A model generated the notes under the pieces. It was given only the letters and a program-made list of their open reading frames with translations. It was not told the DNA's origin and searched no databases. 64,000 nt of DNA from Kocuria coralli (GTDB taxonomy: Bacteria > Actinomycetota > Actinomycetes > Actinomycetales > Micrococcaceae), in contig NZ_ML708615.1 in the NCBI RefSeq assembly GCF_008831305.1, positions 124,001-188,000 on the forward strand, read 5' to 3'. Positions 34,522 through 43,289 of the stretch are shown piece by piece. The translations under genes were made by a program, and so were the position numbers. Each line of letters begins with the position of its first letter. The stretch's first letter is position 1.

Positions 34522-35310
34522 TCACTTGGCGACCAGCGTGGTCTCGAAGGCGTACAGGTCCGGGCGGTAGCAATGGGTGCCGTACTCGACCACGTCTCCT
34601 GGGTCGTCGAAGGCGATGCGCTCCATCGTGAGGACGGGGTCGCCGGACGCGATGCCGAGCAGGTCGGCCTCCTCCGCGTCGACGAGCCTGGCGCTGACGG
34701 CCTGATTGGCCACGCGGATCGCGACGCCGCGTGCGCGGAACAGCTGGTAGAGCCCCTGAGCAGCGAGCTCCCCAGCGCTGAGATCGAGGAAACCGCCGGG
34801 CAGATAGTTCTCGAGGATCGCGACCGGGCCGCCGTCGGAGGTCCGCAGGCGACGTATGTGGAGCACGTCGTCGCCCTCCGGGACCCGGAGTCTTTCCGCG
34901 ATGGGCCCGGTCGCGGGAAGGACTTCATGAAGAAGCACCCGGGTAGCCGGGGCATGATCCGTGTCCTTGAGCTCGTCGTAGAGGCTCGAGAGCTCGAGAG
35001 GCCTCGGCACCTGCCCCTGCACCACCTGGGTGCCGATGCCGCGCCGGCGCACGAGCAGGCCCTTGTCGACGAGCGCCTGGATGGACCTCCTCGCCGTCGC
35101 GCGGGAGACCCCCAGGCGCTGGGCGATGGCGACCTCGTTCTCGAGCCGTGCCCCCGCGGGGATATCGCCGTCGCAGATGGCCCGCTCGAGGCGGGTGGAT
35201 ACCTGGTAGTAGAGGGGAACAGGGCAGTTGTGGTCGAGGTCGGTGAAGAACTCGTCGGGCCACACACGATCCAGCGGCACAGCGCCGTCGGCGGAGTGAG
35301 TCGTCGTCAT
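34522..35310 (-). CDS. GntR family regulator with UTRA domain
   Basis: 262 residues. The HutC-type winged helix (VPLYYQVSTRLERAICDGDIPAGARLENEVAIAQRLGVSRATARRSIQALVDKGLLVRRRGIGTQV) is followed by a UTRA effector domain (about 120-255). Such regulators respond to sugars or their phosphates. It is the last gene of the minus-strand cluster that includes the sugar transporter, a dehydrogenase and a sugar isomerase, and likely controls them. Confidence 0.92.
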   Translation of the reverse strand: MTTTHSADGAVPLDRVWPDEFFTDLDHNCPVPLYYQVSTRLERAICDGDIPAGARLENEVAIAQRLGVSRATARRSIQALVDKGLLVRRRGIGTQVVQGQVPRPLELSSLYDELKDTDHAPATRVLLHEVLPATGPIAERLRVPEGDDVLHIRRLRTSDGGPVAILENYLPGGFLDLSAGELAAQGLYQLFRARGVAIRVANQAVSARLVDAEEADLLGIASGDPVLTMERIAFDDPGDVVEYGTHCYRPDLYAFETTLVAK

Positions 35311-35398
35311 AATGCCCCTTGTCGTGCGGATCCGCCCGGGCCCCGGACCCGCCCGTACTGCGCGGATCGGGCCGGGGCACCTGGCAGATGCCGTGCGG

Positions 35399-36832
35399 CT
35401 ACTTGTTGACTATGTAGATCTGGCCGGTCGTCACGCCCACCTCGATGGATTCGAGCGTACGGCCTCGCGTCTCCGGCAGCAGCTTGAGCATGAAGAGCAG
35501 CGCAACGAAGTTGAACGCGGCCAGGAGGTAGAAGACCGACAGTCCCATGGCCGCCTCGAGCGTCGGGAAGAACAGGCCCAGGGTCGCGTTCGCGATCCAC
35601 ATGCAGAACACGGCGATTCCGATGCCGAGCCCGCGCATGTGCAGCGGGAAGATCTCCGAGAGGATCACCCAGGTCGCGACGTTCAGGAAGGTCTGCATGG
35701 AGCCCACGAACAGGACGACCAGCGTCAGGATGACGTACGGCTTGGCGGTGCTGTCCGGGAGGGCCAGTGCCGCGGTGCCGATGAGGATGTGGCACAGGGT
35801 GACCAGGCCGTATCCCGTGAGGAACATGGTCCGGCGGTTGACTCGGTCCATCAGGTAGAGCGACACGATGCTGCCGACCACGCCGATGAGCCCGGGGACC
35901 ACGTTCGCGATGAGCGCGGCGTTGGCATCGAAGCCGGCCTGGATCAGGACGGTCTGGCCGTAGTAGACGATCGTGTTGATACCGGTCAGCTGCTGGAAGA
36001 CGGCCACGCCGATGCCGATCAGCAGGATCCGGACCAGCCACTTGTTCTCAAAGACGGCCTTGAGCCCGATGGCGTGCTGCTTCTCCTCCTCCTCGGCCAC
36101 GTGCTCGACGTCCCCGAGCTCGGCGATCGCCCGATCCTCGGGGCGGACGGTCTTCATCACGGCGAGTGCTTCGTCGTGACGACCTTTCTCCACCAGCCAC
36201 CGCGGGGATTCCGGCATGCGCAGCATGCCGACGAACAGCCCGACGGCGGGGATCGCGCAGATCGCCAGCATGATGCGCCACACGCTGTCCATGTGTCCCC
36301 ACAGATTGCCGATGAGGGCGTTCACGGCGAAGGCCGCGAAGGCACCGACGGCGATCATCACCTCATTGCGGCCCGCCAGGGAGCCACGGATCTCGTACGG
36401 TGCGAGCTCCGCCAAGTAGACCGGCACCACGGTGGACGCCCCGCCCACGGCGAGGCCGAGGACAATACGGCCGATGACCATGATGCCGAAATTCGGGGCC
36501 GCGACGACGATGATCGTGCCGGCCAGGAACGCCAGCGACAGCAGCAGGATGGTGCTGCGACGACCTCTAGCGTCGGAGAGCTTGCCGCCGAAGATGGCAC
36601 CGAAGGCCGCCCCGAACAGCAGCGAGCTGGTCACCACTCCCGCCGTGAGCGGCGTGAGGCCGAGTTCCTCGGACATGGGGCGCAGGGCGCCGTTGATCAC
36701 GCCGGTGTCGTAGCCGAACAGCAGCCCGCCGATGGTGGCGATCATGGCGACGATGCCCAGGCGCTTGCGATGGGGACCGTCCGTCAGCGGCGGGAGTTTG
36801 GTCCCCGCCGGAGTGGGTAATTCGGAACTCAT
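35399..36832 (-). CDS. Sugar porter (myo-inositol transporter IolT-like)
   Basis: 477 residues, twelve helices of the sugar porter family: GGLLFGYDTGVINGAL, GGKLSDARGRRSTI, GRIVLGLAVGGASTVVPVYLAELAP, PESPRWLVEKGR and QQLTGINTIVYYG. The last is the characteristic sugar-binding segment. Closest in pattern to actinobacterial inositol transporters, though hexoses cannot be excluded. It is flanked by GntR and Gfo/Idh/MocA genes, consistent with inositol or polyol uptake. Confidence 0.92.
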   Translation of the reverse strand: MSSELPTPAGTKLPPLTDGPHRKRLGIVAMIATIGGLLFGYDTGVINGALRPMSEELGLTPLTAGVVTSSLLFGAAFGAIFGGKLSDARGRRSTILLLSLAFLAGTIIVVAAPNFGIMVIGRIVLGLAVGGASTVVPVYLAELAPYEIRGSLAGRNEVMIAVGAFAAFAVNALIGNLWGHMDSVWRIMLAICAIPAVGLFVGMLRMPESPRWLVEKGRHDEALAVMKTVRPEDRAIAELGDVEHVAEEEEKQHAIGLKAVFENKWLVRILLIGIGVAVFQQLTGINTIVYYGQTVLIQAGFDANAALIANVVPGLIGVVGSIVSLYLMDRVNRRTMFLTGYGLVTLCHILIGTAALALPDSTAKPYVILTLVVLFVGSMQTFLNVATWVILSEIFPLHMRGLGIGIAVFCMWIANATLGLFFPTLEAAMGLSVFYLLAAFNFVALLFMLKLLPETRGRTLESIEVGVTTGQIYIVNK

Positions 36833-36988
36833 GATGACTCCCTCGTCTGAGTGATAGAGCTGGCAGCGGTGTCGGCACTGACGATCGGCTGCCGGTGTGC
36901 GCGTTCTCGCACACGATCAAGGCGCTGGCCTGGGACGTTCGGTGAGCGTTCTGCCGCGGTCCCTGGCTAGCGGAATACGGATGGGCGC

Positions 36989-38164
36989 CTATCGGGCAGG
37001 CGCTACCGCGACGCCGGTACCGAGTCGGCTCGACTCGAGCGCGGCACCCACGACGTTCATCATTTCGGTGGCCGTGGCGAAATCGGTGTCCATCTGCCGG
37101 CCCGATGAGACAGAGCGCAGGAACTCCTGGATCTCAGCGGTGAAGGCCTCGGCGTAGCCCGTGCCCACACCGGCGCCGGGCATGGCCGCGACGTCGGTGA
37201 AGTAGGGGTGGGCCGGGCCCGTGAAGATCCGGCGCGGCCCGTTGTAGGCGGCATCGACCGCGCCGTCCTCGAACAGGTGGAACTCTCCCGAGGAGATCGA
37301 GTTGAACGACCCGCTCCCCCGGGTGCCGATGACCTCCACGGTCAGGGCATTCGGGGTGCCCGTCGCGATCCTGCTCAGCGCGATCTGTCCAACGGCCCCG
37401 CCCGTGAACCCCACGTTCAGCAGAGCCGTGTCGTCGTTGGTGACCGGGCCGGTCTCCGTCGAGGTCGATGCTCCGTGGCCGATCGCCCCCTGAACGGGGA
37501 TCGGGCGCTCGGCGATCACGGTGCGCAGCGTGGCGCTGAGCACCTCGCCGATGGGACCGGCAACGAACTGGAGAGCGTCGATCGCGTGCGCGCCGATGTC
37601 CAGCAGCGCCCCTCCCCCGGACTGCTCCTGCGAGTAACGCCAGGAGAGCGCGCCGGCGGGGTCGGCCGCGTAATCCGCGTAGTAGGAACCGCGAACCGTA
37701 TGGATCTCCCCCAGACGTCCTTCGCCGACCGCCTGTGCGAGCGCGGCGAGACCCGGGAGGCGGCGGAACGAGAAGCCGACGCCGGTCACGGCCGGGGACT
37801 GCTCGGCGAGTGCCTGCAACGATGCCGACTCCCCGGGGGTGCAGCCGATCGGCTTCTCGGCGAACAGGTGCTTACCCGAGGCGATGACCTTCGGCAGGAT
37901 CTCGGCGTGCAGGAAGTTGGGCAGGGCCACGCTGATCGCATCGACGTCGCTGTCGATCAGTGCGTCCACGTCCGCCGTCGCGTTGCGGAACCCGTAGCGC
38001 CGCGCCACCGATTCGGCGAGGGCCAGGTTGGGGTCTGCGATGGTCACCAGATCGACGTTGATCTCGGATCCCACGGACATCATGGCGTTGCGGTAGCCGA
38101 AGGCATGGGCCTGGCCGGCCATTCCGGCACCGATGACGCCGACGCGGATGGGGGCAGTGGTCAT
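36989..38164 (-). CDS. Gfo/Idh/MocA family oxidoreductase
   Basis: 391 residues. The NAD(P) Rossmann domain (IRVGVIGAGMAGQAHAFGYRNAM) and the EKPIG motif (FAEKPIGCTPGESA) are plain, followed by the C-terminal alpha/beta sheet domain. Members oxidise inositol, glucose or related cyclic polyols. ATG 38164 with GGAGTCCTCCC upstream is preferred to an earlier start at 38203 that would run through a tandem repeat. Cluster context suggests inositol-type dehydrogenase activity. Confidence 0.92.
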   Translation of the reverse strand: MTTAPIRVGVIGAGMAGQAHAFGYRNAMMSVGSEINVDLVTIADPNLALAESVARRYGFRNATADVDALIDSDVDAISVALPNFLHAEILPKVIASGKHLFAEKPIGCTPGESASLQALAEQSPAVTGVGFSFRRLPGLAALAQAVGEGRLGEIHTVRGSYYADYAADPAGALSWRYSQEQSGGGALLDIGAHAIDALQFVAGPIGEVLSATLRTVIAERPIPVQGAIGHGASTSTETGPVTNDDTALLNVGFTGGAVGQIALSRIATGTPNALTVEVIGTRGSGSFNSISSGEFHLFEDGAVDAAYNGPRRIFTGPAHPYFTDVAAMPGAGVGTGYAEAFTAEIQEFLRSVSSGRQMDTDFATATEMMNVVGAALESSRLGTGVAVAPAR

Positions 38165-38175
38165 GGGAGGACTCC

Positions 38176-38213
38176 TTTGTACGTGGAACGGGAATTTGTA
38201 CATGGAACGGGAA
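38176..38213. repeat. 19-bp tandem repeat upstream of the Gfo/Idh/MocA gene
   Basis: TTTGTACGTGGAACGGGAA (38176-38194) is followed directly by TTTGTACATGGAACGGGAA (38195-38213), one mismatch. It overlaps the leader of the gene starting at 38164 and may hold two operator copies or reflect slippage. Confidence 0.7.
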
Positions 38214-38318
38214 GGGAACGGATGAAGAGATGGAGGAGGAACTGCGACGAAGATGCAGGAGAAGAGAGAAGTGTGGATCGACCACCGGAACTAGAGCGCG
38301 ACAGCTTATGCGCGGACG

Positions 38319-39242
38319 TCACCGGAACCTGGCAGGTCCCCCGCAACCCTCGATGTACTCGCGCGTCCGGCGGGCGATCGGCAGGGGCTTGGAGAAGTCT
38401 CCGACCGGATACATGTCCTGTTCGATGACGGCGAAGATGCCGGGGGTATGCTGAGCGGCCTCGGAGAGCACCGGCCCGTATCCCGGCACGCCATGGGGTG
38501 GTTCGACCATGACGCCTTCGGCGACGGCCTCGGCGAAGGAGATGTCGTTCTTGAGCACGTGGGCGAGGTAGTCGGGGTCGACCTGCTTGAGGTGCAGGTA
38601 CCCGATCCGGGACGGGTGCTCGCGGATCAGCCGCACGTTGTCGCCGAAGTAGTAGGCCAGATGACCGGTATCCAGGCAGAGATTCGTGTAGCGCTCATCG
38701 GTGCCCTCCAGCAGGCGGACGACCTCACGATAGGAGCCGATCGGGCTCTCGGCATGCGAGTGGACCTGCTGGCGCAGCCCGAACTCTTCGAGAAGTCGCC
38801 GGCCGATCTCGTCGTGACCGGCCAGGAAGCTGCTCCATTCGCCGGAATCGAAGGTGCGATGCCCGGTCACGCCGCCGTCGGCCGCACGCTCCCAGAGCTC
38901 GGGGATGGTGATGACGTACTGGCCGCCGAGGGCCTTGACCACACTCGCGACCTGCCGGACATCGGCCCAGGCACCCTCGATGGCTCCGGGTCCGCGGTGC
39001 AGCCCCGTGAAGACGGTGCCGGCGGAAAGAGCGAGGCCGTGACGCTCGAGGTCGTCTGCGAGCTTGTCCGGATCGGTGCCGAGGTAGCCGTACGGGCCGA
39101 GTTCCGTCCAGTGGTACCCGGCTTCGGCGACCTCGCGCAGGTACTGCTCGGGTCCCGGCTGAGCGTCGTCGACGGCGTTCCACACGCCCCAGGAATCGGG
39201 GGCGATGCCGACGCGCGGCGCGTCCTGTGGTGAGGTAGGCAT
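38319..39242 (-). CDS. Sugar phosphate isomerase/epimerase (inosose dehydratase IolE-like)
   Basis: 307 residues, xylose-isomerase-like TIM barrel. PDSWGVWNAVDD near the N-terminus, LGPYGYLGTDP, LCLDTGHLAYYFGDN and HLKQVDPDYLAHV give the metal-binding and barrel motifs of the IolE/IolH-like group, which dehydrates inosose or isomerises sugars. AAAGGAG lies upstream. It heads the minus-strand cluster, next to the LacI operator at 39288-39303. Confidence 0.9.
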   Translation of the reverse strand: MPTSPQDAPRVGIAPDSWGVWNAVDDAQPGPEQYLREVAEAGYHWTELGPYGYLGTDPDKLADDLERHGLALSAGTVFTGLHRGPGAIEGAWADVRQVASVVKALGGQYVITIPELWERAADGGVTGHRTFDSGEWSSFLAGHDEIGRRLLEEFGLRQQVHSHAESPIGSYREVVRLLEGTDERYTNLCLDTGHLAYYFGDNVRLIREHPSRIGYLHLKQVDPDYLAHVLKNDISFAEAVAEGVMVEPPHGVPGYGPVLSEAAQHTPGIFAVIEQDMYPVGDFSKPLPIARRTREYIEGCGGPARFR

Positions 39243-39287
39243 GAGAATCAGTGAGCTCCTTTGCTGCGGCTGATGGAACGAATCTAG

Positions 39288-39303
39288 ACTAGAGCGCTCT
39301 AGT
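39288..39303. promoter_or_regulatory. 16-bp perfect palindrome, likely LacI operator
   Basis: ACTAGAGCGCTCTAGT is a perfect palindrome with a central CG, as LacI/GalR operators have. It lies between the divergent isomerase gene (start 39242) and the LacI gene (start 39346), so it can control both. Confidence 0.75.
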
Positions 39304-39345
39304 TTGTACAGTCAATAAGGGTATTTGTCGAGAACGGATGGGCCC

Positions 39346-40335
39346 ATGATGCGGATAACGATGGAGGACGTGGCCAGACACGTCGGCGTCTCACGGGCCC
39401 TCGTGTCCCTGGCGTACCGCAACCGCCCCGGGGTCAGCACCGAGACCAGGGAACGCATCCTCCACGCCGGCCGTGAACTGGGCTATGTCCCCAACCGCGT
39501 GGCGGCCAGGCTGGCAGGTCACGGCGGCAACACCCTGGGCGTGTTCCTGCAGGACCTGCACAACGACCTCTTCGCAGATCTCTACGAAGGCACGCGCGCC
39601 GTCGCGGATGAGGCGCACAAGCATCTAGTGCTCGGCGTCGGCGCCCTCGACGGCGGCCGGGACGCTGAAGCGCTCGAGACGCTCGCGCAGAGCCGGGTCG
39701 ACGTCGTCGTCGCCTTCGGGCTGCAGCTACCCGATACCGAGGTACGGACGATCGCCGAGCGCGTGCCCATGGTGTGCGTGCTTCGGGGCGTCGCGGACGT
39801 GGACAGCGTCGTCTCCGATAACAGGCATGGAGCGCGGGCCGCGACGGAACACCTCATCGATCTGGGCCATCGCAGGATCGCGTTCCTGGCGAACCCGCCG
39901 TCGGACGGCTACATGGATCGCCGCCACGGATACATGGAGACCATCGCCGCAGCGGGACTGCGGCCCCAGGTGGTCCAGACCACCTACTCCCGGGAGACCG
40001 CTGCGAAGGACGCGGGGGCACTGCTCGACGGCGCCGACGCGCCCACCGCCATCTTCGCCCACAATGACCAGGCCGCCATGGGCGTGCTCGACGCCCTCGC
40101 GCTGCGCGGGCTCACCCCGGGACGGGACGTCTCCGTGATCGGATACGACAACAGCTCGCTGAGCAAGGCGCCGGGCACCTCGCTCACGACCGTCGACGTC
40201 GACGGTGTGGCCCTCGGACGCAGCGCCGCCGAACTCGCCCTGCGGCGGATCGAGGCACCGGGGGCGCCGTCCGAGTGGCGCACCTCGTTCCCCACCCTGG
40301 TGGTCCGCTCGACCACCGGAGCGCCGGCGGCCTAG
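39346..40335 (+). CDS. LacI family transcriptional regulator
   Basis: 329 residues. N-terminal LacI HTH (ITMEDVARHVGVSRALVSLAYRNRPGVSTETRERILHAGRELGYVPNRVAARLAG) and hinge, then a periplasmic-binding-protein-like sugar domain. ATG 39346 or the next ATG at 39349 is the likely start; the TTG at 39325 is less likely. It is divergent from the sugar isomerase gene across a perfect palindrome, and overlaps the end of the alcohol dehydrogenase gene by 4 bp. Confidence 0.92.
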   Translation: MMRITMEDVARHVGVSRALVSLAYRNRPGVSTETRERILHAGRELGYVPNRVAARLAGHGGNTLGVFLQDLHNDLFADLYEGTRAVADEAHKHLVLGVGALDGGRDAEALETLAQSRVDVVVAFGLQLPDTEVRTIAERVPMVCVLRGVADVDSVVSDNRHGARAATEHLIDLGHRRIAFLANPPSDGYMDRRHGYMETIAAAGLRPQVVQTTYSRETAAKDAGALLDGADAPTAIFAHNDQAAMGVLDALALRGLTPGRDVSVIGYDNSSLSKAPGTSLTTVDVDGVALGRSAAELALRRIEAPGAPSEWRTSFPTLVVRSTTGAPAA

Positions 40336-41384
40336 TCCGCCCGGACGAGGACCTTCATGCGCCGGCCGGAGCGCAATGCGTGGAACGCGTCGACGACGCC
40401 GTCCAGGCTGACCTCGGAGACCCACCCCTCGGAGGTGTATTTCCCGTCGGCCATGGCCTGGATGACGGCGTCGAAGTCCTCCGGCAAGTAGGCGAGGGTG
40501 CCGCTGATGCCGGTCTCGCCCATGACGAACTGGGTCGGCTGGATCTCGGTGGGGCGCTCGTGGATCGCCACGACGATCGCCCGGCCACCGGGAGCCAGCT
40601 GGGTGAGCGCGCCGCTGAGCGCGGGCCCGATGCCTGCGGCGTCGAATGCGACGTCCACGCCACGACCGCCGGTCTCCTCCTGCACCCGCGCGGCGAGGTC
40701 CTGCGCCATGGGATTGACGACGAGATCCGCACCTACGCCCTCGATCGCGGCACGCCGCTCATCGCTCGGCTCGGAGACGATCACGGTCTCGACACCGTGG
40801 GCCCGAAGAGCGAACCACACCCCGATGCCGATCGGCCCGGCGCCGATGATCATCGCCGTCTGACCGGCCTGGATACCGCTGGCTTCCACGGCGTGCCAGG
40901 CGACCGCCATGGGCTCGACGAGTGCGCCCATTCGCAGATCCACGCCCTCGGGGAGGACATGGACCTTCGAGGCGGGAATGGTCGTGAACTCGGCCATGCC
41001 TCCCCCGTTCGAGCTCAGCCCATGGAACGCGATGGTGCGGCATATGTTGTACATGCCCTTCCCGCAGGCCGCGCAGCTCCCGCAGTAGTAGATCGGCCAG
41101 ACCACCACGCGGTCACCGACCTCGACGCCGTCGACGCCGTCACCGAGTTCGACCACGGTGCCCGAGAACTCGTGACCGAGGACCTGCGGCGGCTTGGCGC
41201 CGGTAATGGGATGAGGTTCGTTGATGTTCACCCCAGATGCCTCCGGGGCGTAGTAGAAGTGCAGGTCCGAACCGCAGATCCCCGAATAGGCGTTGCGGAT
41301 CTTCACCTCACCGGGACCGGGAACCGGTTCTTCGATGTCCTCGATGCGGAGGTCCTCTTGAGCGTGGAAACGAGCTGCCTTCAT
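40332..41384 (-). CDS. Zinc-dependent alcohol dehydrogenase, butanediol dehydrogenase-like
   Basis: 350 residues. Catalytic zinc ligands are in YSGICGSDLHFYY and GHEFSGTVVELGDGV, structural zinc in CGSCAACGKGMYNIC, and the NAD site in AMIIGAGPIGIGVW. The PHPITGAKPPQVLGHE stretch is typical of 2,3-butanediol/polyol dehydrogenases. It is convergent with LacI and divergent from the TetR gene at 41503, its likely regulator. Confidence 0.92.
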   Translation of the reverse strand: MKAARFHAQEDLRIEDIEEPVPGPGEVKIRNAYSGICGSDLHFYYAPEASGVNINEPHPITGAKPPQVLGHEFSGTVVELGDGVDGVEVGDRVVVWPIYYCGSCAACGKGMYNICRTIAFHGLSSNGGGMAEFTTIPASKVHVLPEGVDLRMGALVEPMAVAWHAVEASGIQAGQTAMIIGAGPIGIGVWFALRAHGVETVIVSEPSDERRAAIEGVGADLVVNPMAQDLAARVQEETGGRGVDVAFDAAGIGPALSGALTQLAPGGRAIVVAIHERPTEIQPTQFVMGETGISGTLAYLPEDFDAVIQAMADGKYTSEGWVSEVSLDGVVDAFHALRSGRRMKVLVRAD

Positions 41385-41468
41385 GATGGTTCTCCTCGAA
41401 TGCTCCCCCGACGGGCCTCATTACCCGCCAGCGCGGGGGCCTGATCGGGGCTGCCCCGCATCCCCAAC

Positions 41469-41474
41469 TATAAT
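41469..41474 (+). promoter_or_regulatory. Consensus -10 element for the TetR gene
   Basis: TATAAT lies 28 bp before the TetR ATG, with AGGATGGAG as ribosome site. The A/T-rich TGACTGATAAATAG that follows is a plausible operator. No clear -35 is seen. Confidence 0.5.
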
Positions 41475-41502
41475 GCATGTGACTGATAAATAGGATGGAG
41501 TC

Positions 41503-42114
41503 ATGGACCCCCGACAGCTCCGCACACGTCACCGGTTGCGCGAGACCATGTACCGGCTCGCGGCCGGAAAGCCGATCGAGCAGATCACCGTCGCAGAGGT
41601 GGCACGGGAGGCAGGAGTCACGCGCGACACCGTCTACCGGCACGGCGCGGACCCGGTGCGGCTGCTGGCCGGCTTCCTCGGAGAGGAGCTGCAAGAGCTC
41701 ATCGCCCGCTCGACCACGGGCCTGCCCGCCTCAGTCGCCCGAGGCGGCACCGTCTTCGACGACGCCGAACGGGAACTGCTCGCACACATCGTGCGGCACG
41801 CGGAGATCTACCGGAACGCCCTCGGCTCCCGACTCATCGGCCCGGTCCGAGATGTCCTGATCGACAGCATCGCCGGCGGACTGCACGAGCACCTCGCGGC
41901 GCACCCCCAGATCGCCCCTTCTGCGGATCCCAGGATCCCCGCGGACCTGCACGCGAAGATGCTCGTGGCCTACGCCTCGGCGGGCACGGTCGCCGCGATC
42001 GAGGAGTGGCTGAGGACCGGTGATCTGAGCAAGGCCGACGCCGCCGCCCGCACCGTTCTCGCCGCCTCCCCCTCGTGGTGGCTGGGTGTCCTCAGCGCCG
42101 ACCGTCCCGAATAG
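41503..42114 (+). CDS. TetR family transcriptional regulator
   Basis: 203 residues. HTH RETMYRLAAGKPIEQITVAEVAREAGVTRDTVYRHGADPVRLL at residues 13-55; the C-terminal TetR_C domain has WWLGVLSADRPE at the end. GGATGGAG lies upstream of the ATG. It is divergent from the alcohol dehydrogenase, which it probably represses. Ligand unknown. Confidence 0.9.
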   Translation: MDPRQLRTRHRLRETMYRLAAGKPIEQITVAEVAREAGVTRDTVYRHGADPVRLLAGFLGEELQELIARSTTGLPASVARGGTVFDDAERELLAHIVRHAEIYRNALGSRLIGPVRDVLIDSIAGGLHEHLAAHPQIAPSADPRIPADLHAKMLVAYASAGTVAAIEEWLRTGDLSKADAAARTVLAASPSWWLGVLSADRPE

Positions 42115-42183
42115 GCGTTCACCCCCCGTAGGCTATTTTGAGCAGAGTCAATACCTGGTCTATTCATGCGGAGGTCGAAATTC

Positions 42184-43284
42184 ATGCCCATTGAAATGGG
42201 GGTCTGGCGCCTTGACGAGGACAAACCACGGCGCCTGCCGTTTGGTCATCTGCCGTCGGAAGCAGAACTGGAATCGTTCCTCGAACAGGACTCCTCACTT
42301 CTCGGCCAGCAATTATTGGTGATCGGTAGGCAAGTCCGGACTTCCTACAACAAATGGATAGACCTGCTGGCCATGGATAGCGACGGGAATCTGCACCTGC
42401 TGGAGTTGAAACGCGATCGCACACCTCGTGAAGTCGTCGCCCAGATCCTGGACTACGGCTTGTGGGCCACGGGGCTGGACCGGGAATTCATCATCGACCT
42501 CGCCAACCGCCATTTCCAGGAGATCGAAACTAACCTCGAGTTCGAGCAGGCCTTCAGCGAGCTGTTCGGTGCCCCAGCACCCGATGAGCTCAATAAGGAC
42601 CTGGCCATGACGATCGTGGCCTCCGGCCTCGATGAGAGTTCCGAACGGATCGTGACTTACCTGCGCGGGTTCGGGGTACCGATCAACGCGGTCTTCTTCT
42701 CCTACCTGGAAGACGGCGAGCGGCGCTACCTGGCGAGGTCGTGGCTGGCCTCCGACGCCGAATCCTCGGACCAAGATTCCGGGCGCAAGGTCAGCAAACG
42801 GGCCGCGTGGAACGGGCAGGACTGGTTCGTCACGTTCAGCGACGATAACGCGCGGGACTGGGAGGACGCCCGGCGGTTCGGATTCGTATCAGCCGGGGGC
42901 GGTCAATGGTATTCGCGGACTCTGCGCAGCCTGCCGGTCGGCGCGAGAGTCTTCGTGCACGTCCCCAAGCACGGCTACGTGGGCGTGGGTGAGACCATCG
43001 GGGAGGCTGTGCCGTTCTCCGACGCTCAGGTCAATGTCGAGGGGAGCTGGACCCCGCTGGCGGACCATGACCTGACCGGCAAATATCAGCACGTCCAAGG
43101 TGACCCATCCACTGCGGACGAATTCTCGGAATACATCGTCCCGGTCCGGTGGGAGACCACCGTGCCGAAATCTCAGGCGTACTGGGAGAAGGGCATGTTC
43201 GCAAACCAGAACAGCGCCGGCAAACTACGCCAGAAATTCACGCTCGACAGGCTGGCGAGCCATTTCAACCTTGAGCAGGAGTGA
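42184..43284 (+). CDS. NucS/DUF91-like endonuclease domain protein
   Basis: 366 residues. The N-terminal PD-(D/E)xK core is clear: Asp60 in KWIDLLAMD, Glu74-Leu-Lys76 in HLLELKRDRTPREVV and Gln87 in AQILDYGLW, as in the NucS/RecB-like nucleases. The remaining 240 residues are not typical of mismatch endonuclease NucS; they may bind DNA or partners. GGAGG lies 10 nt before the ATG. Downstream YceI is convergent by 5 bp and not related. Possible roles are DNA repair or phage defence; no partner gene is adjacent. Confidence 0.8.
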   Translation: MPIEMGVWRLDEDKPRRLPFGHLPSEAELESFLEQDSSLLGQQLLVIGRQVRTSYNKWIDLLAMDSDGNLHLLELKRDRTPREVVAQILDYGLWATGLDREFIIDLANRHFQEIETNLEFEQAFSELFGAPAPDELNKDLAMTIVASGLDESSERIVTYLRGFGVPINAVFFSYLEDGERRYLARSWLASDAESSDQDSGRKVSKRAAWNGQDWFVTFSDDNARDWEDARRFGFVSAGGGQWYSRTLRSLPVGARVFVHVPKHGYVGVGETIGEAVPFSDAQVNVEGSWTPLADHDLTGKYQHVQGDPSTADEFSEYIVPVRWETTVPKSQAYWEKGMFANQNSAGKLRQKFTLDRLASHFNLEQE

Positions 43285-43289
43285 CCGGC

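Noticed and set aside
38165-38318. CRISPR-like interpretation of the 19-bp repeats
   Set aside because: Only two units, no spacers, no cas genes.
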